Origin: an uncultured Erysipelotrichaceae bacterium
GTDB lineage: Bacteria; Bacillota_I; Bacilli_A; Erysipelotrichales; Erysipelotrichaceae
NCBI GenBank assembly: GCA_944325295.1
Contig: CALUZL010000121.1
Coordinates: forward strand, 1-7,197
DNA: 7,197 nucleotides
Reading direction: 5' to 3'
Made by a program: the position numbers and the translations under genes. This document shows positions 1-7,067 of the stretch, piece after piece (the first letter of the stretch is position 1; every line of letters begins with the position of its first letter). The notes under the pieces are model-generated. The model ran no database searches. It was not told the origin of the DNA and worked only from the letters and a program-made list of their open reading frames with translations.

Positions 1-1
1 C

Positions 2-1939
2 AGTTCGATCGCAGATCTCGACGGTGCGATGGTCGGTATCAACCCTTCAAGCGGTGAGACACCATCGGCTTTAGGCCAAAGGTATTTAAACGAAAAGAGC
101 ATCAGTCCGCACTATGTCGATTATGAAACAGTCAACGAACTCTTTTTGGCTCTCGCTCAGGGCGATGTCGAAGCGGCTCTTTTGCCAAGCGGCTTTCGTT
201 CCCTGTTTGAAGATGAAGAGGGTTACAGCGAATATTTGGAAAACGTTGAAGTCCTGATGGAGACAAGTGAAGAGGTCAAGACCGGTGAAAACGAGAGTGC
301 CGGTATGAATCTGTCGATGGAGCCGTTTAGCGTCTTGCTTATAGGATATGCCCCGGAGACGGAGACCTATGGTCTGGCTGACTCGATCATCGTTGCGGCA
401 GTCAATCCGCAAACGATGACGGTAACGATGACCTCGATCCCCCGCGACAGTTATGTCAAGATCGCCGGTACCAACTCGATGCAAAAAATCAATGCGGCCA
501 GAGGTATCTCCCGCCAGTGTCTAATGGATACGGTATCGGAGATGATGGATATCGATATCGATCTTTACATGGAAGTCAATTTTGAAGGCGTGGTCGATAT
601 CGTCGATGCCTTAGGTGGGATCTGGATCGATTCACCGGTCGAATTTGTCGGTCAGGACCAGAGTACCGATCGGGGTAAATATACCGTCTGGGTCGCCCAG
701 GGTGGCCAATGGGCCAATGGCCAGCAAGCCTTAGCTTTCGCAAGAGAGCGCCATGCGATGCCCAATGGCGATTATGACCGCCAGCTCAACCAGCAGCAGG
801 TCATTGCCCAGATCGTATCGCGACTTTTGGAGCTAAACGATGTCAACCGCGCTCTTGACGCTTTAGAAGCGGCCGGCGACAACCTTTCGACGAATATCTC
901 CGTCAGTCAGTTGACCGAACTTTTCAATTATCTTTTGACGGTACCAAACTTTACCGGTTTTGAGACGATGAACTTGATCGACATCCAAAACATGCGAATC
1001 ACCGGTGTCGATTCTTACTACTACGATTACGGAGCACATTTGCCACTTTGGATCATGGTCCCATATAATGGCTCGATTGTGGAAAACCAAGAGCGGATCG
1101 CCGCTACCTTGGGTCAATATGAAGATATCGATCAGGTCAGCTGCTTCAAGTTCTTTGCGCAGTATCCTTACTATCGGGAAGCGCTCTATCACACTTACTT
1201 CAATGAGACCGTCGATATCCCGGATATGCCGGACTTTGTCCCCAACTTCCTCAATCAGGGCGCAACGCTTGACGATGTAAGAGCTTGGGCCACTGAAAGA
1301 GACATAACCCTTGAGGTCATCTATGTCGGTGAGGACGATCCGCGCTATGTTGCCGGTGCTGAGGGCTTAGTCGTCGATTACAGCCCGGGCTATGCGACTC
1401 TAGTCAGTGATCTTGGCGGCCAGTTTACGGTCTATGTCAGCGGTGAGGTCCAAGATGTCATCGAAGATGATGGCACGGTACCGAATTTTGAAGGCTTACC
1501 GCTAGCTGATCTTGAAGATTGGTGTATAAGAAACGGCATCGGCATAAGTGTCGAATACATCTCAAGCGACGATGAATCCTTGAACGGTACGATCTATGCC
1601 CATGACATGATCGGTGAAGCTATCGAAGATGTCGAAGTCATAAATGTTACCGTCTATGAAGGCGAGTATATCCCACCTGAAGAGAGCGATCCTGAGACCA
1701 GTGATGAGCCGGAGACTACCGATGAGCCTGAGGTGAGTGACGAACCTCAAGAGGGCGATGAGATGCCGATCTATACCGGCGAGAGTCCGGATGTGGTCGA
1801 AGGTATGACCTATGATCAGGCTGTCAGTTGGTGTGATGTCAATGGGTATGCTTGCGAATTTCGCGGTAATACCGATGGCTATGTGACCTATCTTTGGGGT
1901 GCAAACGGCATCGACAACCTCTGGTTCAATATGGAGTAA
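2..1939 (+). CDS. LCP (LytR-CpsA-Psr) family protein with N-terminal solute-binding-like lobe and C-terminal PASTA-like repeats, 5' truncated
   Basis: LCP enzymes act outside the membrane and transfer glycopolymers from a lipid carrier to peptidoglycan. The reading frame is open to the window edge and codes SSIADLDGA before the first ATG at 29, so the real start and any membrane anchor lie upstream. Residues below count from that ATG. Residues 1-80 resemble the end of a solute-binding lobe (DLDGAMVGI, then GDVEAALL). The LCP domain is about 98-265: D118 in LADSII, R139 and D140 in SIPRDSYV, K153 in QKINAA, R239 and R241 in AFARER, and DYDRQLNQQQ at 248-257. PASTA-like repeats lie at about 404-472 and 484-545, followed by an acidic Pro-rich linker and a short degenerate third unit at 586-636. 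Five cysteines (164, 372, 499, 602, 609) are notable in an exported protein. The stop is 3 bases before the GH9 gene. The LCP assignment is firm; the polymer and the function of the flanking domains are inferred. Confidence 0.9.
   Translation, partial: SSIADLDGAMVGINPSSGETPSALGQRYLNEKSISPHYVDYETVNELFLALAQGDVEAALLPSGFRSLFEDEEGYSEYLENVEVLMETSEEVKTGENESAGMNLSMEPFSVLLIGYAPETETYGLADSIIVAAVNPQTMTVTMTSIPRDSYVKIAGTNSMQKINAARGISRQCLMDTVSEMMDIDIDLYMEVNFEGVVDIVDALGGIWIDSPVEFVGQDQSTDRGKYTVWVAQGGQWANGQQALAFARERHAMPNGDYDRQLNQQQVIAQIVSRLLELNDVNRALDALEAAGDNLSTNISVSQLTELFNYLLTVPNFTGFETMNLIDIQNMRITGVDSYYYDYGAHLPLWIMVPYNGSIVENQERIAATLGQYEDIDQVSCFKFFAQYPYYREALYHTYFNETVDIPDMPDFVPNFLNQGATLDDVRAWATERDITLEVIYVGEDDPRYVAGAEGLVVDYSPGYATLVSDLGGQFTVYVSGEVQDVIEDDGTVPNFEGLPLADLEDWCIRNGIGISVEYISSDDESLNGTIYAHDMIGEAIEDVEVINVTVYEGEYIPPEESDPETSDEPETTDEPEVSDEPQEGDEMPIYTGESPDVVEGMTYDQAVSWCDVNGYACEFRGNTDGYVTYLWGANGIDNLWFNME
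1685..1756 (+). repeat. 18-bp coding repeat, four units, acidic DEPE-type linker
   Basis: Four consecutive 18-base units (1685-1702, 1703-1720, 1721-1738, 1739-1756) encode the hexapeptides SDPETS, DEPETT, DEPEVS and DEPQEG. The exact phase of the first unit is loose. They lie between the second PASTA-like unit and the short third one in the LCP protein, and look like a flexible acidic spacer. Length change by slippage would stay in frame. Confidence 0.7.
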
Positions 1940-1942
1940 TAC

Positions 1943-3991
1943 ATGAAGATATCAAGACATAAGAGTGGCTTTGCCACTCTTATTACCATAATCACCTTAG
2001 CTATGACGCTATCCCTTTGTGGTTGTCAAAATGTGAAAGAAGCACAGCCAAGTCCATCAGCTACCACCCAAAGCGAAACGCAAGAGACTTCCAAAGCCAA
2101 GGTCGAGATCGTGCCTTATGACTATTTTAAGGGTGAGGGAAATGGTGAAAATTATGCCAAAGGTAGTGATGAGATCATAAAGCTAAGTGGCAAAGAGCCC
2201 TACAGTATCTACAGTGACAATCTCTACTTGCCAAAGGGTGCGTATGAATTCACCTTTACCCTGAAAGCGACAGAGGGTTATACGGGCTACTTTGAGATCT
2301 GGGATGATGAAGATCTGCTCATCGAAAGTGCGATCATCACTACCGGCACTAACACCATCGACTTTACCTGTGAGGATGACCTCTACAGCGCTCAGATCCG
2401 TTTTCGCTTTTCGGGCAATGGCCAAAGGATCACTATCGGTGATTTTTTCATCCAAAGAGAGCGCTCGGTGGCGATCTTTGTCGATCAGGTCGGCTATAAA
2501 CCAAACAGTCGCAAATGTGCGATCGCTAAATTCGACCAAGGCAATTATTTTGACGTCATCGATAAAAGTAATGGCGAGGTCGTTTTGACGGTCTTAAACA
2601 GTGAGATGGTATACAGCGAAGATGCCAAAGAGTATGTGTCAAAGCTTGATTTTAGTGACCTTGAAAAAAGCGGTACTTATTATATCCGCTCAAGCTATGG
2701 CTATGTGAGCGAAGATTTTGTGATCAGTGCTGATGTTTACGACGAGCTTTACAGTGACGCGCTCACCTTCTTTTATCGACAGCGCTGTGGTGAAGATGTC
2801 CAAAGCGAAGACATAAGACACGAAATATGTCATAATCGCTCGGCAATGATCTATGGGACAAGTGAAGCATTTAGCCCCTATGGCGGATGGCACGATGCCG
2901 GTGATTACGGTCGCTATATCGAGACCGGGGCCAAGGCTTTGCGCGATCTTTTGGGCGCGTATATCATAAGCGGCGATGAGGCGATCTTAGCTGAAGCGCG
3001 CTATGAGCTCGAATTCTTTTTGACGATGCAAAGAAGTGATGGCGGCGTCTATGATAAGGTGGTCACAAAAAACTATGCCGGTGAAGTCCTGCCGCAAGAT
3101 GATACGGCCCTTTTATACGTCATAAGTCCCAAGAGCTCATCGTCGGCCAATTTCATAAGTGTCATAAGTACGGCAGCCAAGATCTACAAAGATACCGATC
3201 CTGACTTCAGTGCGTTGCTCTATGAAGCGGCTGAGCGCTCTTATGACTATCTTTACCGAAACGAGTATCAAGATGAAGCCATGCCTTCTGAATTTAATGC
3301 CGGAAACTACAATACGGCTGCCAAAGAATACTATTACTACATCGCCAATATGGGCATGTGGTATATGAGTGAAAACGAGGATTACCTCAAAGAAGCTTTT
3401 AGCGCATTATCTATAGACGATATTAAACTTCACACCCTCTACTATGATCCTTTGGTGTTATTTTCAAGTTTCTTGTATCTTTTAGAGGGCGATGAAACTT
3501 CTTCGTACTATAAAAAACTTGATCAGGTCTTTAAAGATCAGGTCTATGCCCTGCTTTATGAACTTGAAGCTGATCCCTATCGGATCTCGATAAGCGATTA
3601 CTATTGGGGATCTTGCGGCATGGTATTGGATGAGGCGGCAGCGCTTATCATGGGCCATATCCTCTATGGAGATGACGCCTTTCTTTTTGGCGCTCAAGAA
3701 GATCTCGATTACATCTTGGGCAAAAACAGCTTAGGCAGATCTTATGTGGTTGGCTATGGCGCTAACTACCCCCAAAACATCCACCATCGCATCGCTCATC
3801 TTTTGAATGTCGAATATAAAGGCGCCCTGGTCGGTGGTCCCGATGAAGTCAAAGAAGATCCGATCACGATGGCGATGAGTGCGGTGGCCGATCAAAAGGT
3901 CTATGCCGATGATTATAACAGTTACAGCACCAACGAAGTCTCGATCATCTATAACTCTGCTTTAGTCTTCGTCTTAAACTACTTAAAATAG
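1943..3991 (+). CDS. GH9 family glycoside hydrolase lipoprotein (endoglucanase-like)
   Basis: GH9 enzymes cleave beta-1,4-glycans by inversion; most are cellulases, some act on glucosaminides. This 682-residue protein has a lipoprotein signal (basic start, hydrophobic stretch 10-26, lipobox LCGC with C28 as the lipidated residue) and a Ser/Thr/Gln-rich linker to about 53. Next come a beta-rich domain of unknown family at 54-172, an Ig-like CelD_N domain at about 176-262 (VDQVGYKP) and the catalytic domain at about 268-682. D318 and D321 in WHDAGDYGRY match the catalytic aspartates. The first GH9 signature fits fully at S600-R616, ending HHR, and the second at about 654-672 with E665 as the likely proton donor. 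All expected key residues are present. GGAG at 1933-1936, inside the end of the LCP gene, sits 6 bases before the ATG, so the two genes are probably coupled. Surface location suggests a cell-bound enzyme for imported or self glycans; the substrate cannot be read from the sequence. Confidence 0.93.
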   Translation: MKISRHKSGFATLITIITLAMTLSLCGCQNVKEAQPSPSATTQSETQETSKAKVEIVPYDYFKGEGNGENYAKGSDEIIKLSGKEPYSIYSDNLYLPKGAYEFTFTLKATEGYTGYFEIWDDEDLLIESAIITTGTNTIDFTCEDDLYSAQIRFRFSGNGQRITIGDFFIQRERSVAIFVDQVGYKPNSRKCAIAKFDQGNYFDVIDKSNGEVVLTVLNSEMVYSEDAKEYVSKLDFSDLEKSGTYYIRSSYGYVSEDFVISADVYDELYSDALTFFYRQRCGEDVQSEDIRHEICHNRSAMIYGTSEAFSPYGGWHDAGDYGRYIETGAKALRDLLGAYIISGDEAILAEARYELEFFLTMQRSDGGVYDKVVTKNYAGEVLPQDDTALLYVISPKSSSSANFISVISTAAKIYKDTDPDFSALLYEAAERSYDYLYRNEYQDEAMPSEFNAGNYNTAAKEYYYYIANMGMWYMSENEDYLKEAFSALSIDDIKLHTLYYDPLVLFSSFLYLLEGDETSSYYKKLDQVFKDQVYALLYELEADPYRISISDYYWGSCGMVLDEAAALIMGHILYGDDAFLFGAQEDLDYILGKNSLGRSYVVGYGANYPQNIHHRIAHLLNVEYKGALVGGPDEVKEDPITMAMSAVADQKVYADDYNSYSTNEVSIIYNSALVFVLNYLK

Positions 3992-3993
3992 CC

Positions 3994-4031
3994 CTGATAA
4001 CTTTTAAGCGGCGTCTGCTATAATAGGACCG
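3994..4031 (+). promoter_or_regulatory. Extended -10 promoter for the GT2-led operon, predicted leaderless start
   Basis: The 40-base gap after the GH9 stop contains TGCTATAAT (4016-4024), a perfect TATAAT with the TGn extension. The best -35 candidate is CTGATA at 3994-3999 (4 of 6 matches, 19-base spacer), which is weak but acceptable for an extended -10 promoter. Seven bases separate the hexamer from the ATG at 4032, so transcription would start at or beside the start codon. The only Shine-Dalgarno-like bases, AGGA at 4025-4028, are 3 bases from the ATG and would lie upstream of the predicted transcript start. Confidence 0.72.
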
Positions 4032-4967
4032 ATGGCAAAAGTCAGTATCATAACTCCCGTATACAATACCGGCGTCTATCTAAAACGCTGTCTTTCCTCG
4101 CTTTGTGAGCAGACATATCAAGATCTTGAGATCATCCTGATCGACAACAACAGCGACGATGAGCTCACGCTTTCGATCATTGAAAGCTATCGAAAAAAGG
4201 ACAGCCGCATCCGTTATTATAAAGAGCCAAGGCAGGGACTATCGATCGCCTACAACAGCGGTCTTGAAAGAGTGAGTGGTGACTATATCGTCTTTGTCGA
4301 CAGTGACGACTATTTAAAAAAAGAAGCGATCGCGATCTTACTAAAGGAGATCGAAGAGAGCGGCGCCGATCTTGTGGGTGCCGGTTACTATTTGAAGTTT
4401 GATCATTTTAAGTTTGTGCGCAAGGGTTCAAGACAACAGATCCTCACCAAGATCGAAGCTTTGCGAAAGCTTTGCAAAAACACCGGTGTCAACAATTACG
4501 TCTGGGCCAAGATCTATAAAGCAAAACTGCTAAAGGATATCCGTTTCAATGAGTCCTACAACAATTTCTCTGACATGGAATACACGGCAAAAGTTCTTGT
4601 CAAGGCCGACAAGATCGCAATGATAAACAAGCGGCTTTACTACTACTACCAGCGCAAAGGCTCATCGACAAACGGCATGAGCTATAAGGAAGCCTTGCGG
4701 ATGTTTGCCTGTTTTAAGATGCAAGAAGACTATTTAAATAAGCTTTTCCCAACTGAGCACTTCAGCATGTATCAGAGCTTTTACCGAAGTGAGATCATGA
4801 TCTTACTTGGCTATCTTAAAAGCGACACTAAAGATATCTATCTGCCACAATACGATGATCGCAACATCTGGTTTATCTTTAAAGTGTTTCGTTATATACT
4901 TTGGCAGATCGTCTGTCTTAAAAAAGGCTTGGGTCTAAAAAAGATCGAAAGAAGGAGCGAGCAATGA
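4032..4967 (+). CDS. Glycosyltransferase family 2 (GT-A fold) protein
   Basis: GT2 enzymes transfer a sugar from a nucleotide-sugar to an acceptor, here probably during synthesis of a surface polysaccharide or glycolipid on the inner face of the membrane. The 311-residue protein begins with the canonical MAKVSIITPVYN, which fixes the start. D38 lies in IDNNSDD (where many relatives have DDGS), and the metal-binding DSDD is at 90-93. The segment YVWAKIYKAKLL followed by FSDMEYT and a Tyr-rich YYYYQRKGSST stretch is typical of the EpsJ/CpsI-like branch of capsule and exopolysaccharide transferases. The C-terminal part (about 275-300) is hydrophobic and aromatic and ends in a basic tail, suggesting peripheral membrane attachment rather than a true membrane span. 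It is the first gene of the operon and overlaps the next gene by 4 bases (ATGA, 4964-4967). Donor and acceptor are unknown. Confidence 0.92.
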   Translation: MAKVSIITPVYNTGVYLKRCLSSLCEQTYQDLEIILIDNNSDDELTLSIIESYRKKDSRIRYYKEPRQGLSIAYNSGLERVSGDYIVFVDSDDYLKKEAIAILLKEIEESGADLVGAGYYLKFDHFKFVRKGSRQQILTKIEALRKLCKNTGVNNYVWAKIYKAKLLKDIRFNESYNNFSDMEYTAKVLVKADKIAMINKRLYYYYQRKGSSTNGMSYKEALRMFACFKMQEDYLNKLFPTEHFSMYQSFYRSEIMILLGYLKSDTKDIYLPQYDDRNIWFIFKVFRYILWQIVCLKKGLGLKKIERRSEQ

Positions 4968-5839
4968 ACTACATCTTAGTTGACGACATGCTTTATATCG
5001 ATATCGCAAGCATGCACGCAAAAACGATAAAAGAATTTCTGGATATCTATATCATATCTAAAAAGTACAAACATCTTCTCATCCAAAACAAGTGGCTCTA
5101 TATCGACGAGCGTCCGGCTAAAAGAGAAGATGAGCTCAAAGGCGATAAACTGGTGTTGAGGCTCTATCCTTTAAGCGATGATGATCAGGGCCACTATGGC
5201 GAACTCAAAGTCGTCTATGAAGATGAGCTTTGCCTTATCGTCTATAAGCCTGAAGGTCTTTTGGTGCACTCTGACGGAAATGGGGAAGTGACGCTCACCG
5301 ATATCGTTAAAAACTACCTCTACCGAAGCGGCATCAAAGCTCTTGCCCATCCTTTGCATCGGTTAGACAAAGAGACGCAAGGACTTATCTTCTTTTCTAA
5401 AAGTGCCCTCTTTGAAGGTTACTTCGATCGCGAGCTTGAATATAAGCGGATCAAACGAAATTATATCGCCGTTACAAAAGGCATTATAAAAGAAAGGCTT
5501 GTCATCGATCTGCCCTTGGGCAAAGATCGTCATGACTCCAAAAGACAAGTCGTATACCAAAAAGGTAAAGAAGCCAAAACGATCGTCACCCCGATCACAA
5601 GCGGCGCTGACTACAGTGTCGTGAAATGTGAACTGAAGACCGGAAGGACTCATCAGATCCGGGTCCATTTGGCCCAAAGCGGCTATCCGATCCTAAACGA
5701 TGATCTCTATGGCATCAAAAGCGATCTCATTAAAGAGATGGGTCTTGTAGCCAATGAAATGTCTTTCTATCAGCCCTTAAAGGAAGAGTTTATCGAAGTT
5801 TGTTGTGATCTTCCTAAAGATATCGAGGCACTCATATGA
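4964..5839 (+). CDS. RluA-family RNA pseudouridine synthase
   Basis: The enzyme isomerises uridine to pseudouridine in rRNA or tRNA in the cytoplasm. The 291-residue protein has an N-terminal region (about 15-68) resembling a degenerate S4 RNA-binding domain. The RluA catalytic domain follows: VYKPEGLLVHSD, then HRLDKETQGL with the catalytic aspartate at D135, and the C-terminal motif KTGRTHQIRVHLAQSGYPILNDDLYG starting at K225 (given here only as its landmarks K225, R228, H230 and R233). The motif has TQGL where RluA, RluC and RluD usually have TSGL, so it belongs to the broader Bacillota RluA-like group, and its target site cannot be assigned. AAGGAG at 4952-4957, 6 bases before the ATG, supports the start. 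It overlaps both the preceding glycosyltransferase gene and the following deacylase gene by ATGA. Confidence 0.92.
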   Translation: MNYILVDDMLYIDIASMHAKTIKEFLDIYIISKKYKHLLIQNKWLYIDERPAKREDELKGDKLVLRLYPLSDDDQGHYGELKVVYEDELCLIVYKPEGLLVHSDGNGEVTLTDIVKNYLYRSGIKALAHPLHRLDKETQGLIFFSKSALFEGYFDRELEYKRIKRNYIAVTKGIIKERLVIDLPLGKDRHDSKRQVVYQKGKEAKTIVTPITSGADYSVVKCELKTGRTHQIRVHLAQSGYPILNDDLYGIKSDLIKEMGLVANEMSFYQPLKEEFIEVCCDLPKDIEALI

Positions 5840-6318
5840 AAGAGATCAAGACCAACGCCATGCGCCAGCTTGACAAAGCCCACATCAAGTATGAAGTTTT
5901 GACCTATGATATCGCTAAGGAAGAGTTTGATGGCGAAGTCGTCTCCGACATGTTGGGACTTGATCATGACATCTGCTTTAAGACTTTGGCCCTGAGCCAT
6001 GGAAGTGATCTATACATCATCGCCATCCCCGTAAACAAGAATATCGACCTAAAAAAAGCGGCAAGGGAAGCAGGTGTCAAAAGCTTTGAGATGATCAAAG
6101 TCAAAGATCTGAAGGCCAAGGTCGGCTATGAAAGAGGCAGTGTTTCCCCGATCGGGATCAGAGCTAAACACAAACTGATATTCGATAAAAGCGTAAACGA
6201 CCTCGCCAAGATCGAGATCAGCGGCGGGATGCTTGGAATCGGCTTACTTTTAGATAGAAAAGAACTTATCGATTACCTTAAACCTTTAATTTTGGATGTA
6301 TGCAAGGAGGAAATATGA
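5836..6318 (+). CDS. ybaK: YbaK/EbsC-type Cys-tRNA(Pro) deacylase
   Basis: This family hydrolyses mischarged Cys-tRNA(Pro) and so protects proline codons; it is a free-standing relative of the ProRS editing domain and acts in the cytoplasm. The 160-residue length is normal for the family. K49 in CFKTLAL corresponds to the conserved catalytic lysine in the family's (Y/F)KTL motif. GYERGSVSPIGIR carries the conserved glycine and SPIG loop, and the C-terminal ISGGMLGIGLLLD strand is also typical. GAGG at 5825-5828, 7 bases before the ATG, gives the start, which overlaps the RluA-like gene's stop as ATGA (5836-5839). The gene ends in the same way with the HAD gene (6315-6318). Exact tRNA preference within the YbaK/ProX/EbsC group is not visible. 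Confidence 0.93.
   Translation: MKEIKTNAMRQLDKAHIKYEVLTYDIAKEEFDGEVVSDMLGLDHDICFKTLALSHGSDLYIIAIPVNKNIDLKKAAREAGVKSFEMIKVKDLKAKVGYERGSVSPIGIRAKHKLIFDKSVNDLAKIEISGGMLGIGLLLDRKELIDYLKPLILDVCKEEI
6305..6310 (+). promoter_or_regulatory. Ribosome binding site that sets the HAD gene start
   Basis: A perfect AGGAGG lies 4 bases before the ATG at 6315. An in-frame ATG at 6300 would place this site inside the coding region and would add MQGGN before the canonical MIKAVFFDLDGT, so 6315 is preferred. With that start the junction with the deacylase gene becomes ATGA, as at the two previous junctions. Confidence 0.85.
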
Positions 6319-7049
6319 TCAAAGCAGTGTTTTTCGACTTGGATGGTACCCTTGTACCCTGTGATACCAACGAATTCATCCGTGGCTATTTTAAGCTTTT
6401 GGCAAAATACATGATCGATCATGACCTGAATGTCGATGTCTCACGGATGCCCGGCGATATCATGGCGGCTTGCTATAAGGTGATGAAGAATGATGGTACG
6501 ATGACCAACAAAGAGCGCTTCTGGTTAGAGTTTTTTAAACTCTATCCCATGAGTGAAAAAGAAGGCAAAGAATTCATGCGCTCCTGCGATCGGTTCTATG
6601 AGACAAAGTTCGATGATGCCAAATATCTATTAAGTCCTAAGGATCCTTACATTGATGATGTGATCGAATACCTAAATGAGTGTATGTTGATAAAGGTATT
6701 GGCAACAAGCCCGGTATTCCCAAGAGCCGCGACCAACAAGAGAGTAAACTGGATCGGACATGAATTTGAAGAGTTTGACCATATAACAACTTATGATAAC
6801 TGCATCTTCTGCAAGCCAAGTCTTGATTATTACCGTGAACTGCTAATAATGTTTGCCCTTAAAGGTGAAGAGGTTTTGATGGTTGGAAATGATATGAATG
6901 AAGATATAAAGCCGGCAAAAGCTTTAAAAATGCAGACGTTCTTTATCGATTCCTTCCCCTTAAATGATGATGGAACCTATACTGGACCAAGAGGAACATT
7001 CAAAGATCTCTTGGCATATCTCAAAGAAATAATGAAAACGGCACAATAG
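6315..7049 (+). CDS. HAD-superfamily hydrolase
   Basis: HAD hydrolases of this layout are usually small-molecule phosphatases working through an aspartyl-phosphate. In this 244-residue protein all four motifs are present: motif I FFDLDGT with nucleophile D8 and acid/base D10, motif II VLATSPVF with T131/S132, motif III CKPS with K167, and motif IV GNDMNED with D193 and D197 for magnesium. About 110 residues between motifs I and II (roughly 15-120) form a helical cap of subfamily I type, larger than that of the simplest phosphoglycolate phosphatase relatives. There is no signal peptide. It is the last of four genes joined by ATGA overlaps. Its substrate cannot be inferred; neither the tRNA deacylase nor the pseudouridine synthase points to a specific phosphate. 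The 3' end overlaps the promoter-like region of the next ORF, with the stop TAG sitting in the loop of a short palindrome. Confidence 0.9.
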   Translation: MIKAVFFDLDGTLVPCDTNEFIRGYFKLLAKYMIDHDLNVDVSRMPGDIMAACYKVMKNDGTMTNKERFWLEFFKLYPMSEKEGKEFMRSCDRFYETKFDDAKYLLSPKDPYIDDVIEYLNECMLIKVLATSPVFPRAATNKRVNWIGHEFEEFDHITTYDNCIFCKPSLDYYRELLIMFALKGEEVLMVGNDMNEDIKPAKALKMQTFFIDSFPLNDDGTYTGPRGTFKDLLAYLKEIMKTAQ

Positions 7050-7067
7050 TTGTGCTAATATATACCC
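7032..7067 (+). promoter_or_regulatory. Promoter-like region of the repeat-bearing ORF, predicted leaderless start
   Basis: TGCTAATAT (7053-7061) is an extended -10 with a 4 of 6 hexamer that keeps the key first T, the A after it and the final T. ATGAAA at 7032-7037 is a 4 of 6 candidate -35 with an 18-base spacer. Six bases separate the -10 from the ATG at 7068, so a transcript would begin at the start codon. No purine-rich ribosome binding site is present. The layout copies that of the promoter before the glycosyltransferase gene. Confidence 0.5.
7041..7055. promoter_or_regulatory. Perfect palindrome GCACAA-TAG-TTGTGC, possible operator or weak hairpin
   Basis: Two 6-base arms flank a 3-base centre that is also the stop codon of the HAD gene. 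It lies between the candidate -35 and -10 of the next ORF, a usual place for a repressor site. As an RNA it would form a short hairpin, but no T run follows (TAATATAT), so it is a poor intrinsic terminator. No known regulator is recognised. Confidence 0.4.

Noticed and set aside
86..484. Open frame of 132 codons on the minus strand
   Set aside because: It lies wholly opposite the LCP coding region, has no recognisable domain or ribosome binding site, and reads like the complement of Asp/Ile-rich codons. Other minus-strand frames (863-1192, 2183-2539, 5363-5677) were rejected for the same reason.
1005..1280. Overlapping + strand frame of 91 codons inside the LCP gene
   Set aside because: It is Ser/Arg-rich out-of-frame reading of a well-conserved domain protein and has no supporting start signal.
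3992..4031. Terminator between the GH9 and glycosyltransferase genes
   Set aside because: No stem-loop with a following T run is present in the 40-base gap, so read-through from the envelope pair remains possible.
6300..6314. Earlier ATG for the HAD gene
   Set aside because: It would put the AGGAGG site inside the gene and add five residues before the canonical MIKAVFFDLDGT start.
7041..7063. Intrinsic terminator after the HAD gene
   Set aside because: The stem is only 6 base pairs, half of them A-T, and TAATATAT instead of a T run follows.
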